Source: Mesobacillus sp. S13
Lineage (GTDB): Bacteria > Bacillota > Bacilli > Bacillales > Cytobacillaceae
Length of the DNA: 64,000 bases
NCBI RefSeq assembly: GCF_020422885.1
Contig: NZ_CP084622.1
Span: 4,173,001-4,237,000 of the forward strand
Reading direction: 5' to 3'
The number at the start of each line of letters is the position of its first letter. Positions within the stretch are counted from its first letter, which is position 1. The position numbers and the translations under genes are program-made. Positions 25,194-35,099 of this stretch are shown here, in pieces. The notes under the pieces were generated by a model that was not told the origin of the DNA, ran no database searches, and saw nothing but the letters and a program-made list of their open reading frames with translations.

Positions 25194-27650
25194 TTATTTT
25201 AGAAAAGCGTTATAGTACCGCGTCATGGCAACCGCGAAGTCACCACGTGTATTTTTTACAGATGGGTTGAAGCTCGCTGTTACCTTTGGTTTCAAATCAT
25301 ATGGACCCTGCGTGACAGCGAATTTTGTATTGAGGATATTCAGGTCGAGAGCCACCTGGACATAGCCTTTCAGATGTTCAGGAACTTCTGGTGCATCTGA
25401 AATCGCGATTCTTTCGCCATTATACTGGACCGTCAGCTGACCTTCGAATTCCTCTGCCTCTTTTTGCAGACCTAGTGATTGAACCAATGAATAGGCCAAT
25501 TCTGCGCGGGTCACGCCATCCTTCGGAGAGAATTTACCGTTAGCTCTTGGCAGGATGACACCCTTCTGAATATGCTGTTGGTCGCGGAAGGAAGCTCCTT
25601 TTGCAGTTGCTGCCTCAACGAATGGAAGGTCAGAGCTTGAAACATCTGAGAAACTTTGCGATGCAGGCAATGATTGCTTGATTTCAGCGCCCATCACCAG
25701 GTATTTTGCTAGCTCTGCTCTTGTTAAAAGTGCATCCGGCTTGAAGGCTCCGTTGGAGAAGCCGTCAAATAATCGTTCACTCACACCCATTTTAATCGCA
25801 TCTGCTGCCGGGTGGCCGGCAATGTCGTTCAACCCGGAGAAACCACTTACCTTGGTGAAGGCCATTTCCCCTTTTACTGTTTCCGGCAAAGCCACGCCCA
25901 GCGGATTGGTATCAGCGCCGCGAAGCCCGCGGATTTCAGCCTTCCATGCTCCCGGTGCCGGAGAGGTCACCGATACGGTGCGATCATAATAAAGCGGGAA
26001 CAGCAGGCTGACGCCAGAGCTGTACTCTGTGCCATCCGGAGCGATCAGCACAAGGCTTATTGGATTTCCGGTCTGTTCGATTAGCCCCGCGCCGTCCACT
26101 TTTGCCACAAGGCTGGACATCCCTTCTTCGACTGTGAATGTGTATTGATTATCAGAAATGAATGTCAGCGGGTTGTAGTCAACCGAAAATTCCTTGCGTT
26201 CTGTTGATGATTCAACATTGCTGTAGAATGTCTGGGTCGAATTCAGCGTAGATTCATAAGCCGTGTCATTGAATACTTTATCAATAGCAGCATAGGCATT
26301 CACATAGCCAGCGCCCACTTCCCATGTTTCATAGCCTGGCATATTCGTAGCTGTCTGTTCAAGAATCGACTTGATTTCAGCCGGCGACAACAGCGGGTTT
26401 GCCTCAAGCATTAACGCTACGATTCCTGCCACATGCGGAGTTGCCATCGATGTACCGCTCATCGTTGTATAGTATGGCAGGTACGCCGTTTCGATTGTTT
26501 GCGCATCCTGGTCGGCAGACAGGCTTGATACTGGTGCAAGTACCCGAGTTGAAACGATATCTACACCTGGAGCCGTAACGGTCGGTTCATCCTTCCACGT
26601 CCATTCTTTTCCATCCATTGTAAAAGTACCGCCTACACCCTTCGTGCCTCTTGATGAGAAATCTGCCAGCGTTCCATCCTTGACTCCAGCAGCGACTGAA
26701 ATGACCCATGGAGCTTTTGCGTAAGGGTTATGCGTGTTTTCCCCAGGACCTTCATTCCCTGCTGCAAAAAGAACGGTAATTCCGCGGTCGTGCGCTTTTT
26801 TGCTGGCAATATTGATTGGGTCGTTCGGGTCAAAGTCTCCTGAAGAACCCCATGAGTTCGTGATGACGCGGATATTGTACTGTGACTGATGTGTAATCGC
26901 ATAGTCAAAACCGCCGATGCCATCAAGGACGAACAATGCCGCTCCTGAACCGTAGCCAATCAAATCTGCACCCGGGGCAGCTCCTTCATATTTGCCGCCT
27001 GACATTGCGCCAGTCCCGCCGACTGTGCCGGCTACATGCGTGCCATGGCCTGAATTTGTATCTGTGTTCGGTACGTTTTCCTGGTAAGTGATTGGCAGCA
27101 AGCCTGGTGCAAGTGCATTCAGGTTGGTGGAACCCATGACATTCTGGACAAGGTTTTTGCCAAGTTCATGGTCCTTATGTGTACCGTCAACGCCACTATC
27201 ATTGACGACGACACCGACTCCTTTTCCTGAAACAGGCAGGCCGCCGTTCGCTTTACGGAAACTGTCATCTGTCCTTGCTTTATCGACGCCAGTGATGGCG
27301 GTGGCATCCGCATTGAAGTAAGTAAGTTTTCTGTTCATGTAGATCGATTGGACTTCCGGATTGGCCGCAAGCTTTTCGATTTGCGCCTTTGTCGCGATCA
27401 CTCCGGCAATCGGCAATGATTTCATGCTGATCCCTGTTTCGATGCCGAGCGTTTTTAACAGTGATAATTGCGAACTGGTTGGAGCGCTGTTTCCTTTAAA
27501 CGTAACGATGACTTCCAGCGAACTTGCCGTATCAAGCGCCTTGCTGACAAGCGGGTCGATAACAGCCAGGCTGCTCGCCTTTCCCTGTGGTGCAGCAAAT
27601 ACCGGAAAAATGAGCAATAAAGCAAACAGCAAATACATAAAACGTTTCAT
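25194..27650 (-). CDS. Secreted S8 subtilisin-like protease with SLH domains
   Basis: The 818-residue protein has a signal peptide (1-26, KRFMYLLFALLLIFPVFA then charged residues), an inhibitor_I9-like propeptide (to about 115), and a peptidase S8 domain (about 140-460). The catalytic triad is Asp151 (NDSGVDGTH), His202 (GHGTHVAG) and Ser401 (GTSMATPHVAG), with the oxyanion Asn in AAGNEG. A beta-rich region (470-620) and three SLH repeats (about 625-815; TRAELA twice, the last degenerate) follow. The SLH repeats should tether it to pyruvylated secondary cell-wall polymer. It is a close paralogue of the gene at 28156, with a family B element in the gap between them. Confidence 0.92.
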   Translation of the reverse strand: MKRFMYLLFALLLIFPVFAAPQGKASSLAVIDPLVSKALDTASSLEVIVTFKGNSAPTSSQLSLLKTLGIETGISMKSLPIAGVIATKAQIEKLAANPEVQSIYMNRKLTYFNADATAITGVDKARTDDSFRKANGGLPVSGKGVGVVVNDSGVDGTHKDHELGKNLVQNVMGSTNLNALAPGLLPITYQENVPNTDTNSGHGTHVAGTVGGTGAMSGGKYEGAAPGADLIGYGSGAALFVLDGIGGFDYAITHQSQYNIRVITNSWGSSGDFDPNDPINIASKKAHDRGITVLFAAGNEGPGENTHNPYAKAPWVISVAAGVKDGTLADFSSRGTKGVGGTFTMDGKEWTWKDEPTVTAPGVDIVSTRVLAPVSSLSADQDAQTIETAYLPYYTTMSGTSMATPHVAGIVALMLEANPLLSPAEIKSILEQTATNMPGYETWEVGAGYVNAYAAIDKVFNDTAYESTLNSTQTFYSNVESSTERKEFSVDYNPLTFISDNQYTFTVEEGMSSLVAKVDGAGLIEQTGNPISLVLIAPDGTEYSSGVSLLFPLYYDRTVSVTSPAPGAWKAEIRGLRGADTNPLGVALPETVKGEMAFTKVSGFSGLNDIAGHPAADAIKMGVSERLFDGFSNGAFKPDALLTRAELAKYLVMGAEIKQSLPASQSFSDVSSSDLPFVEAATAKGASFRDQQHIQKGVILPRANGKFSPKDGVTRAELAYSLVQSLGLQKEAEEFEGQLTVQYNGERIAISDAPEVPEHLKGYVQVALDLNILNTKFAVTQGPYDLKPKVTASFNPSVKNTRGDFAVAMTRYYNAFLK

Positions 27651-27841
27651 GTTATTCTCCTCTCATTCTATAAAAATTTTAAATATTCCTATCTTAATTA
27701 TCTGGAATTCATCGCTGGAAAACTATTCTTCAAAGGTTATAAAATCGGATTCCGGAATATCTATTCTGGCATCGTACAAAAGTTATAGATGGGTAGTGCT
27801 GATGTTTTTTTGGATTTAGAATTTCCGTTTTTTTGATTTGT

Positions 27842-27986
27842 TTTTCCATAATTTGGATGACGGTGCAATTATCAGGTTTCTTCGTGCAATTAATGACAAA
27901 GATGCTGCAATTAGCGTCCTTAATCGCGCGATTCCAATAAAGTTCCGTGCAATTAGCTCCACTGAGCAAGAGAATAAATTTTCCAG
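27842..27986 (-). repeat. Family B 145-bp phrase element, copy 2
   Basis: On the minus strand this starts CTGGAAAATTTATTCTCTT and ends TCATCCAAATTATGGAAAA. The five phrases read GTGCAATTA on the plus strand at 27863, 27884, 27905, 27926 and 27947, exactly 21 apart; the third is CTGCAATTA and the fourth is diverged to GCGCGATTC. It lies in the 505-base gap between the two subtilase genes, which also holds the downstream gene's promoter and the upstream gene's terminator. Confidence 0.9.
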
Positions 27987-28114
27987 TCAGGTAAGGAGCA
28001 GTATTCTAGGTCCATTTCTATCTTATACAGAGTCAATTTCCCATAAAAAGACCTGCTTCCCGCTTAATTCGCTCGTTTTTCACTTCAGCATGGCAAAAAT
28101 CCTGCGCGGCGGAG

Positions 28115-28146
28115 TAAAAATCTCCCTTGCCGAAGCAAGGGAGATC
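28115..28146 (-). terminator. Terminator after the second subtilase
   Basis: TCTCCCTTGC pairs with GCAAGGGAGA around CGAA, followed by TTTTTAC on the minus strand. Confidence 0.85.
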
Positions 28147-28155
28147 AACTAATTG

Positions 28156-29583
28156 TTATTTTTTCTTTTTAAAAGCTGCTTCTACGGCATGATATGCATT
28201 CACATAGCCAGCGCCGACTTCCCATTCCGTGTAATCCTGCATGGAAGTCGCGGTGTTTTCAAGGATTGATTTTACCTCTGCAGGAGAAAGCAATGGATTC
28301 GCTTCAAGCATCAGGGCGATGATGCCGGCGACATGCGGCGCGGCCATGGATGTTCCGCTCATTGTCGTGTAGTAAGGCAAATATGCCGGCTCAATATATT
28401 CAGCATCAGCCGTTGCACCAAGCGCCACGAGCGGGCTGATGACTCTTGTTGAAATGATGTCGACACCAGGTGATGTCACTGTTGGCTGGTCAGTCCATTT
28501 CCATGTTTGCCCATCGACTGTTACCGTTCCGCCACGTCCCTCTTCGCCGCGTGATGAAAAGTCGGCGAGCTTTCCAGTTTTATCCCCAGCAGCAACGGTT
28601 ACTACCCACGGAGCTTTTTTATAATTACCAGAGATCGTTTTTGCATCAGGACCTGAATTCCCTGCCGAGAAAACCGTCACGATTCCGCGGTCATAGAGTT
28701 TCTTAGTTGCGATATTAATAGGGTTGTATGGATCGAAGTCTGTACCTGCATCACCTGTATCTCCCCATGAATTCGTAATTACGCGAATGTTGTATTCCTG
28801 CTGATGGGTCAGCGCATAATCAAAACCGCCAATAGTATCAAGCATGGCGACCGCCGCACCCGATCCATAGCCAATCAGGTTTGCGCCAGGGGCCACTCCC
28901 TCATACTTTCCGCCTGACATTTCGCCAGTTGCACCAACAATACCTGCTACGTGCGTGCCATGCCCTGAGCTGGAATCGGTGTTCGGGACATTTTCAACAT
29001 AAGACACAGGTAATAGGGTGCTGAGTGCATTAAGGTTTGTCGAACCCAACACATTTTGGACAAGATGGCTGCCAAAATCAAGGTCGCGGTGCGTACCGTC
29101 AACCCCGCTGTCATTGATGACGACGCCAATTCCCTTTCCGCTCACTGGCAAGCCGCCATTCAATTTTCTCATTGTGTCATCCGTCCGGACCTGATCCACT
29201 CCGGTGATGTCCGTTGCTTCCGCATTCTCATATTCCAGCTTCTTGTTCAAATAGATGGAAACGACCTGATCACTTTGTGCAAGCTGATCAATCTGTGATT
29301 TTGTCGCCAATACCCCTGCGATCGGCAGTTCATTCAGCGTCAGCCCTTTCGAGATGCCAAGTGTCTTTAGAAGGTTTACATGCTCCGGCAAGACTCCCTC
29401 GTCACTTTTAAAAGTAACGATTGCTTCGACCGGGGCGATGGCTGTTAAAAGCTTTTTCGTCAACTCGGCGTCAACCACCGCTTTGACAGGCTCCACTGCC
29501 TTTGTCATCGTCCCGGGAACGAGCGAGGCAAAGACCGTTGCGGCCATCAGGATAAAAGATAAAAATGCAGCTTTAAACTTCAT
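28156..29583 (-). CDS. Secreted S8 subtilisin-like protease without anchor
   Basis: The 475-residue protein has a signal peptide (1-29), propeptide (to about 125), and an S8 domain with Asp158 (NDSGVDGTH), His208 (GHGTHVAG) and Ser412 (GTSMAAPHVAG). It ends directly after the catalytic domain (VGAGYVNAYHAVEAAFKKKK). It matches the SLH-bearing neighbour along its whole length, including the unusual VNDSGVDGTHKD-type Asp motif and the propeptide, so the pair looks like a tandem duplication with loss or gain of the tail. It is probably released into the medium. It starts at ATG 29583 behind AAGGAGCTG. Confidence 0.92.
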   Translation of the reverse strand: MKFKAAFLSFILMAATVFASLVPGTMTKAVEPVKAVVDAELTKKLLTAIAPVEAIVTFKSDEGVLPEHVNLLKTLGISKGLTLNELPIAGVLATKSQIDQLAQSDQVVSIYLNKKLEYENAEATDITGVDQVRTDDTMRKLNGGLPVSGKGIGVVINDSGVDGTHRDLDFGSHLVQNVLGSTNLNALSTLLPVSYVENVPNTDSSSGHGTHVAGIVGATGEMSGGKYEGVAPGANLIGYGSGAAVAMLDTIGGFDYALTHQQEYNIRVITNSWGDTGDAGTDFDPYNPINIATKKLYDRGIVTVFSAGNSGPDAKTISGNYKKAPWVVTVAAGDKTGKLADFSSRGEEGRGGTVTVDGQTWKWTDQPTVTSPGVDIISTRVISPLVALGATADAEYIEPAYLPYYTTMSGTSMAAPHVAGIIALMLEANPLLSPAEVKSILENTATSMQDYTEWEVGAGYVNAYHAVEAAFKKKK

Positions 29584-29806
29584 TCAATTTTTCAGCTCCT
29601 TCATTATTTTTCTTAATATTCCCACAGTTTTTACATTGAAACTATTCTGCATTGGAATTAAAAAATAATAACCTCTGTACTAAACTTGGTTACTACTAAA
29701 GTAGTATTCTTTATGAATCCGTAACTTTTTCCGGTTTGCGCGGATGCTCCATTCTTTTTAAAAATTGACTCTGTTTTCATTCATAGTTGATGTAGGTATG
29801 AGAATT

Positions 29807-29997
29807 CATAAGCGGAAATTTTCCGGCTATTGTCTCTATAGGACACCTATGAAGCAAAATTAAGCGGAGGTTTTCCGGTTAAGTGCCCTAACCAAGAGAA
29901 AATCCACCGATTTGTATTAAATAAACGGAAAAACCACCCCTATTTTTAAGGAAATAAGGGTAGTTTCCAATATAAGCGGAATTCTTCCGTTTATTTT
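29807..29997. repeat. Family C hairpin array, copy 2
   Basis: Four units have CGGA cores at 29813, 29865, 29926 and 29977 (steps 52, 61, 51). Units pair as ATAAGCGGAAA/TTTCCGGCTAT and TTAAGCGGA/TCCGGTTAA. A separate hairpin GGAAATA/TAGTTTCC lies at 29950-29968, at the same distance from the fourth core as the unrelated-sequence hairpin in copy 1. It lies in the 490-base gap between the subtilase and response-regulator genes. Confidence 0.8.
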
Positions 29998-30032
29998 TCG
30001 AACTATGTTCAGTTTTAGCAGAAACCAGAAAA

Positions 30033-30062
30033 CAAAAAGAGTCCCCTACACCCAGGGACTCT
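30033..30062 (-). terminator. Terminator after the response regulator
   Basis: GAGTCCC pairs with GGGACTC, followed on the minus strand by TTTTTG. Confidence 0.8.
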
Positions 30063-30073
30063 CAACTATAAAT

Positions 30074-30730
30074 CTATACCCCGCTCGATGTCGGCGGAAT
30101 TGGTACTAGCTGGTGCTGGACGGCATGGATGACGACCTGCGAGCGGCTTTTGACGTTCAGCTTTTTGAAAATCTTGCTGACGTGGATTTTGACGGTTTTG
30201 TCGCTGATGAACAGGCGGTCGGCAATTTCCTTGTTGCTTAGCCCTTCGACCAGGCAAAGCAGCACCTCTTTTTCCCGCTCGGTCAGTGTTGTGTCCTCCT
30301 GCTGTGTTTGTTTTTGCTGGTGGAAGGCGAGCAGCTTTCTCGTCATCGATGGATGGATGACCGATTCTCCGCGTGCGACGGTACGGATGGCCTCGACGAC
30401 CTGGTCGGATGGTGCGTCCTTCAATAAATAGCCGTCCGCTCCTTCGCGGATCGCCGACATGAAATACTCCTCATGGCTGTGCATCGTCAGCACAAGGACT
30501 TTGATATGCGGGTATTTCTTTTTTAGAATGCCTGTGACTTCGACGCCATTTTTCATCGGCATATTGATATCCATCAGAATCATATCCGGCTTGCATTTTT
30601 CCACTTGCAGCAGGGCATCGTCGCCAGAAACGGCTTCACCGACGACTTCGATATCTTCTTCAACAGATATGATATTCCGCAGCCCGTCGCGGAGCACGGC
30701 ATGGTCATCCACTAGCATGAGCCTGATCAT
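30074..30730 (-). CDS. NarL/LuxR-family response regulator
   Basis: The 218-residue protein has a receiver domain (1-120) with the acidic pair in LMLVDDH, phospho-acceptor Asp in MILMDINMP, the switch Thr in VLTMH and Lys in LLKDA. A LuxR-type HTH (about 148-210; [25 protein letters not shown]) follows. MIRLMLVDD at 30730 is chosen as the start, behind GAGGGGGAA; the frame runs further upstream without such a site. It overlaps the kinase gene's 3' end by 26 bases, so the two form a pair. Target genes are unknown. Confidence 0.9.
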   Translation of the reverse strand: MIRLMLVDDHAVLRDGLRNIISVEEDIEVVGEAVSGDDALLQVEKCKPDMILMDINMPMKNGVEVTGILKKKYPHIKVLVLTMHSHEEYFMSAIREGADGYLLKDAPSDQVVEAIRTVARGESVIHPSMTRKLLAFHQQKQTQQEDTTLTEREKEVLLCLVEGLSNKEIADRLFISDKTVKIHVSKIFKKLNVKSRSQVVIHAVQHQLVPIPPTSSGV

Positions 30731-32564
30731 TCGTGGTTTCCCCCTCGATTCCCATTCTAGGAACGGTGATGCTGACTTCCGTTCCTGAACCCTCCTTGCT
30801 GTCAATCTGCAGGGAGGCGTTGATTTTTTCGGCTGCATCATTCATTTGCAAAATGCCGAAATGCGGCTGGTTTCTCGCCTTGAGCATCGCCTGGAACAGC
30901 GAGAATCCTTTCCCTTCATCCTTGACCTTTAAAAGAATATGCTCAGTTTGGTAGCTTAAAAGAACTTCTATCTTCATAGCCTGCGAATGCTTGATGGCAT
31001 TGTGCAGACTTTCCTGGAAAGTGTCAAAAAGAACCTTTTCGACCATCGGGCTAAGCTCCTGCTCCTGCCCCCGGATTTCGAATTCGATATCCTGCTGGTA
31101 TTCCTTCTGGACAGCTTCAATTTTTCTAAGAATCGCTTCCGCGAGTGTTGCTTTTTGAGTTGGGTATGGACGCAGCGCATAGATCGACTCGCGCACTTCC
31201 TTCAGGCTTTCCCTGAGGCCACTGACGCTTTCATCCAGAAGCTTCCGTGTTTCTTCAGGATTTTTATTGAACTTCTTTCCTGCCGTATCCAGCTTCATGA
31301 CAGCCCCTGCAAGTGTTTGGGCGACACCATCATGAATATCGCGGGCAATCCGGTTTCTTTCCTCAAGGACAATTACCTTTTCTTTCTCAGTAAAAAGCAT
31401 CCTTGTCTTGATGATGACCGCGAGCTGGTTGGCAAGCGTCGCAATGGATTGGACATCGTGGTCCTCGAAGCTTTTCGTCCGGCTCCTGGCAATGATGAAC
31501 ATCCCGATGGTTTCGTTCTCGATGACAAGCGGCGAGTAGACGAATGCCTTTACGTCTTCTTCAAAGCATGCAGTTGCGACACCGCCATCCTTTTTGCGGT
31601 CATTAAAGACCACAGGACTGCGCATGCCATCAAATTCAGCAAATGCCTCGTCTGGCAGCTTAAAGTCCGATTTTGTACTGCCATCCTTGAAGCTAAGCTC
31701 CCACTCGCCATCTCTTTTGATCCATAATAAACTTGCCTCTGCACCGATCAATTCATTGAAGCTTCCTCTTAAAGCTGAAAGCCAGTCCTGTGAAGGAAGC
31801 ATCTGGTTCAATTCTGTAGTGATCGAGAAAAGCAGCTTCAGACGATTCTTCTCTCTTTTCAACCTGGCAATCGTCGCACTCAGCAGGGATATCCCGACAA
31901 GCGGCGAGAAAAAGAAGAAGTAAGCAAATACGTCGATTTCACCGCGATTTTGGCTGCCAACGACATACAGGGTAATTCCATAAATCAAGGAAATTGCCGC
32001 ACTGTTCAATTCTGTAAGCGTCTTTTGCTTCCACATTTTAAAAGAATAGTGTTGTGGCCTGATATAAAGTACGAGGTCGACAATCAAGTTATTGACCAGA
32101 ACATAGACAGCCAGCAGGAAAAGATAACCTAATATGCCCTGAATCATCGGTGTGAGTGCAAGCTTCTCCAGAAGAGGTTCCATTAAAGGGAGCAGCATGG
32201 CGGCAGCGTAAAAGCTAAGCACCAGCTGAGCAGGGTTGAACAATACCGTCCGCAGCGGCCTTCTATGGATGAGGTTAACAATCAGGACGGCGCCTGCATA
32301 GGCAATCGCAGTGTACGAAAATCCATAGAGTAAAAATAACACGTAGACTACCGGGAATGTGATGGCCGTCTGACCTCTCCAAACCGGCATGGGATAGTAC
32401 TCGCTTATAAGCAGGAATAAGAATAATAGCGCCAAAACAACCGGTTCAGCAGGCGCTTCTATTTTTACAAAGGAAAAAAGGATGAGCATCCATCCAGTTA
32501 GGGAAACTGAGTTCATTAAAAGCTTTGCGTATCTTTCCCTTCTTTGTGAAAGCTTCATGTCCAA
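30705..32564 (-). CDS. Membrane sensor histidine kinase, HisKA_3 type with GAF domain
   Basis: The 619-residue protein has a multi-pass N-terminal membrane region (about 15-235, seven or eight helices), a GAF-like domain (about 250-395), a HisKA_3 dimerisation domain with the phospho-His in [16 protein letters not shown], and a HATPase_c domain ([15 protein letters not shown] and VKDEGKGF). It should phosphorylate the adjacent NarL-type regulator. TTG 32564 fits best because GGAGG ends eight bases upstream; ATG 32558 is possible. The signal is not visible. Confidence 0.88.
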   Translation of the reverse strand: MDMKLSQRRERYAKLLMNSVSLTGWMLILFSFVKIEAPAEPVVLALLFLFLLISEYYPMPVWRGQTAITFPVVYVLFLLYGFSYTAIAYAGAVLIVNLIHRRPLRTVLFNPAQLVLSFYAAAMLLPLMEPLLEKLALTPMIQGILGYLFLLAVYVLVNNLIVDLVLYIRPQHYSFKMWKQKTLTELNSAAISLIYGITLYVVGSQNRGEIDVFAYFFFFSPLVGISLLSATIARLKREKNRLKLLFSITTELNQMLPSQDWLSALRGSFNELIGAEASLLWIKRDGEWELSFKDGSTKSDFKLPDEAFAEFDGMRSPVVFNDRKKDGGVATACFEEDVKAFVYSPLVIENETIGMFIIARSRTKSFEDHDVQSIATLANQLAVIIKTRMLFTEKEKVIVLEERNRIARDIHDGVAQTLAGAVMKLDTAGKKFNKNPEETRKLLDESVSGLRESLKEVRESIYALRPYPTQKATLAEAILRKIEAVQKEYQQDIEFEIRGQEQELSPMVEKVLFDTFQESLHNAIKHSQAMKIEVLLSYQTEHILLKVKDEGKGFSLFQAMLKARNQPHFGILQMNDAAEKINASLQIDSKEGSGTEVSITVPRMGIEGETTNDQAHASG

Positions 32565-32777
32565 GCACAGCACCTCCCTTGAGTTTAGAATTTTCAGTTA
32601 ATTAATTTTATCGCTCATGCCCATAAAAGACAAATAAAACCCACTCACTGGCCAAATGGGGATACCACTAGCCAATGAATGGGCCAAACTCATAAAGAGT
32701 TTTGTTGAAAACTATTATGGCAAAATTTTTGCGCTCAGACTATTCATCAAACGGGGTATTTTTATAGTACGAAAGTG

Positions 32778-33707
32778 TTATACCTCCCGATTCTTCCTCA
32801 CCATGTCCTTATGCTTGAAAAAGTCGCTCAAAGCTTTGTTGATCATCGCCACGCTCAGGGCAGTCATGGCGAAAAACAGGATCGGCACATAGACAATCCA
32901 TTCATAAGCAAGCATAAAACGTTTGTTGAGGCCAATCAGTCCTGACCATTCATGTGTTACCGATGAAGGTGGACCCTCCCCGGTAATCGTCCCTCCAAAC
33001 AGGATGAGCATGACGCCAAGATGCACTAGCAGCGTCAGGACCTGCAAAAACTGCTGGCCGAACATCAACACCCATTCTTCGTACAGCTGCGGCAGGACAT
33101 GCTTAAAGTAGATATGGCGCTTGCTTCCGCCGAGCGTAACCGCCGATTCAATGAATTCTTCCTTCCAAACACGGCGCTTCTGCTCAATCAGCTGGACCGT
33201 TAGAGACGGAAGTGCGATTACTACCAAAATGATGAATTCATACAAAGCTCTTACCCATAGCGAGTGATGGAAGCCGTGGATCGTATACATGACGACTGTG
33301 ACCAGCAGGAAGTAGGCAATCAGCGTCTGTGGAAAAAAGGATAACGGTTCAGAGATCGCTTTTATCCCTTTGAAGATGCGATCATGGACCCGGAATAGAA
33401 AATAACTGAATACAATCGATAAGAGCATCCTTAGCAAGGCGACAATCAGCACGATGCCAATGGAGTATTTCGCCCCCTCGATTATGGTATGGAGCATATC
33501 ATACCCGTACATATCGGAGCCAAACAGAAAAACATCAAAAGGCGGATATGGCGGCGCTTTTTCCAAAGTCCCATCTTCATTGTAGATGAATGGAACCTGC
33601 CTGATTTTCCCATCGTTCACCACGGTGTTCAAAATGCTCAGTGTCAGCAGGATGATCAGGAATCCCATCCCAAATAGGAATTTTTTTGTTTTCAGCAATC
33701 TAATCAT
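32778..33707 (-). CDS. ABC transporter permease, DppC-like
   Basis: This 309-residue inner-membrane protein has the DppC/OppC layout: one N-terminal helix, an extracytoplasmic loop with the typical FGSDMYGYDML (compare GTDxxGRDxL) and five further helices. The EAA-type loop is ESAVTLGGSKRHIYFKHVLPQL. It overlaps the partner permease by 4 bases (ATGA). No ATPase or binding protein is present nearby, so if it is a transporter it must use subunits encoded elsewhere. A 213-base gap behind the kinase gene shows two CACTRGCCAA phrases 20 bases apart and nothing else. Confidence 0.78.
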   Translation of the reverse strand: MIRLLKTKKFLFGMGFLIILLTLSILNTVVNDGKIRQVPFIYNEDGTLEKAPPYPPFDVFLFGSDMYGYDMLHTIIEGAKYSIGIVLIVALLRMLLSIVFSYFLFRVHDRIFKGIKAISEPLSFFPQTLIAYFLLVTVVMYTIHGFHHSLWVRALYEFIILVVIALPSLTVQLIEQKRRVWKEEFIESAVTLGGSKRHIYFKHVLPQLYEEWVLMFGQQFLQVLTLLVHLGVMLILFGGTITGEGPPSSVTHEWSGLIGLNKRFMLAYEWIVYVPILFFAMTALSVAMINKALSDFFKHKDMVRKNREV

Positions 33708-34552
33708 AGCGATAACCTTCTAAAATCTAGTAGTCTGTAAATCAGGAAAAATGGCGTAAAGAACAGGATGCAGCTGAACACGAACAGTTCGACTGAAACA
33801 TATCTGATATTGAACAGCATCAACCCATTCAAGTTAAAGATGTATTCCACCATGACCAGCGTCGAAAGCATCATCCAGACAATCGTCTTGAAGTGTTCCT
33901 TTAAATCCTGGCTGATATTGCGGACCACGTGGATATTCAGCATGTAAAAATAGGAAAGTCCTTTAGCTTTCGCCAATAAAATATATGGCTTATCCAGCTC
34001 TTCAAAGATTTTAAGGACGATAATCTGCGTCAAAAACAGAAAAATCGGCAGGCTCAGGCTGATGAGCGGCAGCAGAACGGCCTGGTGATCACTGCCGAGC
34101 GAGGTCGTCTGGATAAATTTCACTCCAAAGGTCTTAAAAATCCAAACCACCCCGGCCTGCAGCAGGAACATCCACAGTACATCTGGAATGGATCGGATGA
34201 TTTCTATGAAGCTTAGAATATAGTCTTTCTTCTTTTCAAAAAAGAGGACAATTACATAGGATAGCAGGAATGCCATCACTGTCGCTGCAAACAGACCCAT
34301 GCCCAATGTCTTCATCGAATAGAAAAAACGGCCCAGCACCGCCGGCAGCATTTCGTGTTGTCCATCGTATGTCAAATTGCTTAATGTGAAAACTTTAACG
34401 GTCAAATCTTTCACACTGTTAAAATAGCCCTCCATATCAAATGTCAAATTCCGTAAGAGGACGGGCAGGCTTCCAATGACAATAAACAAAAATACCCCTG
34501 CTATGTATTGCAAAACAAGTCTTATGAAACGCATCGTACTGCTTTTAACCAT
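33704..34552 (-). CDS. ABC transporter permease, DppB-like
   Basis: The 282-residue protein has about six membrane helices and a DppB-like arrangement, with an EAA-type loop near YILLAKAKGLSYFYMLNIHVVRNI. It pairs with the DppC-like gene downstream (4-base overlap). It is somewhat diverged from canonical dipeptide permeases, and the upstream neighbours are two small multi-pass proteins of unknown role. Substrate unknown. Confidence 0.72.
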   Translation of the reverse strand: MVKSSTMRFIRLVLQYIAGVFLFIVIGSLPVLLRNLTFDMEGYFNSVKDLTVKVFTLSNLTYDGQHEMLPAVLGRFFYSMKTLGMGLFAATVMAFLLSYVIVLFFEKKKDYILSFIEIIRSIPDVLWMFLLQAGVVWIFKTFGVKFIQTTSLGSDHQAVLLPLISLSLPIFLFLTQIIVLKIFEELDKPYILLAKAKGLSYFYMLNIHVVRNISQDLKEHFKTIVWMMLSTLVMVEYIFNLNGLMLFNIRYVSVELFVFSCILFFTPFFLIYRLLDFRRLSL

Positions 34553-34583
34553 GAAAAATCCCCTCTATCATTAGTCCCTCAAA

Positions 34584-35099
34584 TTATAATTCACTTCTCT
34601 TTTTATTTCCAGTTTTTTCATATCTGGTGCTTAAGTGGTAGAAGAAAATTGTCATCGTCTGGGAAAGCAAATAGATTGGGAACGACCAGTACATTTTATA
34701 GCCTTTGTCGAAATGGAACAGGCCTACCTTCAGGCCGATCCACTCCAGCAGCATCGAGAACGCAGACCATAACAGGATGTAGGGAATGATCCTGAGCTTT
34801 CTGATGTTCCATTTTACGTAAAAATAAAGAAAGAAGTAGCCGTATGGGCCATACATGATATAGCTCATGAAATCGATGAACTGATAAGACGAGTTATCGT
34901 TGACGTCATAATAGTCCCAGGGCTTGATTGAGAGGGTATGATCATAAAATAAGCCGATATAAATGCCGAAAATATAATAACCAACGCTCTCCAGCTTGCT
35001 GAACAATTTCGGTGCAAACCATATTGCCAGATTCATGACGATCATACTGATGATCACGAACCATTCATTTGCATTGAACGCAGTATCATAAACTTTCAT
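34584..35099 (-). CDS. Multi-pass membrane protein of unknown function
   Basis: The 171-residue protein has five hydrophobic helices and conserved-looking aromatic patches (SIKPWDYYDVNDNSSYQFIDF, MYGPYGYFFLYFY). It resembles the CBO0543-type family of Firmicute membrane proteins, but this is from memory and weak. It overlaps the upstream gene by 14 bases and is followed 31 bases later by the permease pair, so all four are likely one operon. Confidence 0.7.
   Translation of the reverse strand: MKVYDTAFNANEWFVIISMIVMNLAIWFAPKLFSKLESVGYYIFGIYIGLFYDHTLSIKPWDYYDVNDNSSYQFIDFMSYIMYGPYGYFFLYFYVKWNIRKLRIIPYILLWSAFSMLLEWIGLKVGLFHFDKGYKMYWSFPIYLLSQTMTIFFYHLSTRYEKTGNKKRSEL

Noticed and set aside
32640..32695. 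Possible further phrase array (CACTGGCCAA / CACTAGCCAA)
   Set aside because: Only two good phrases 20 bases apart, with a third half-match at 12 bases. No second copy was seen in the window.
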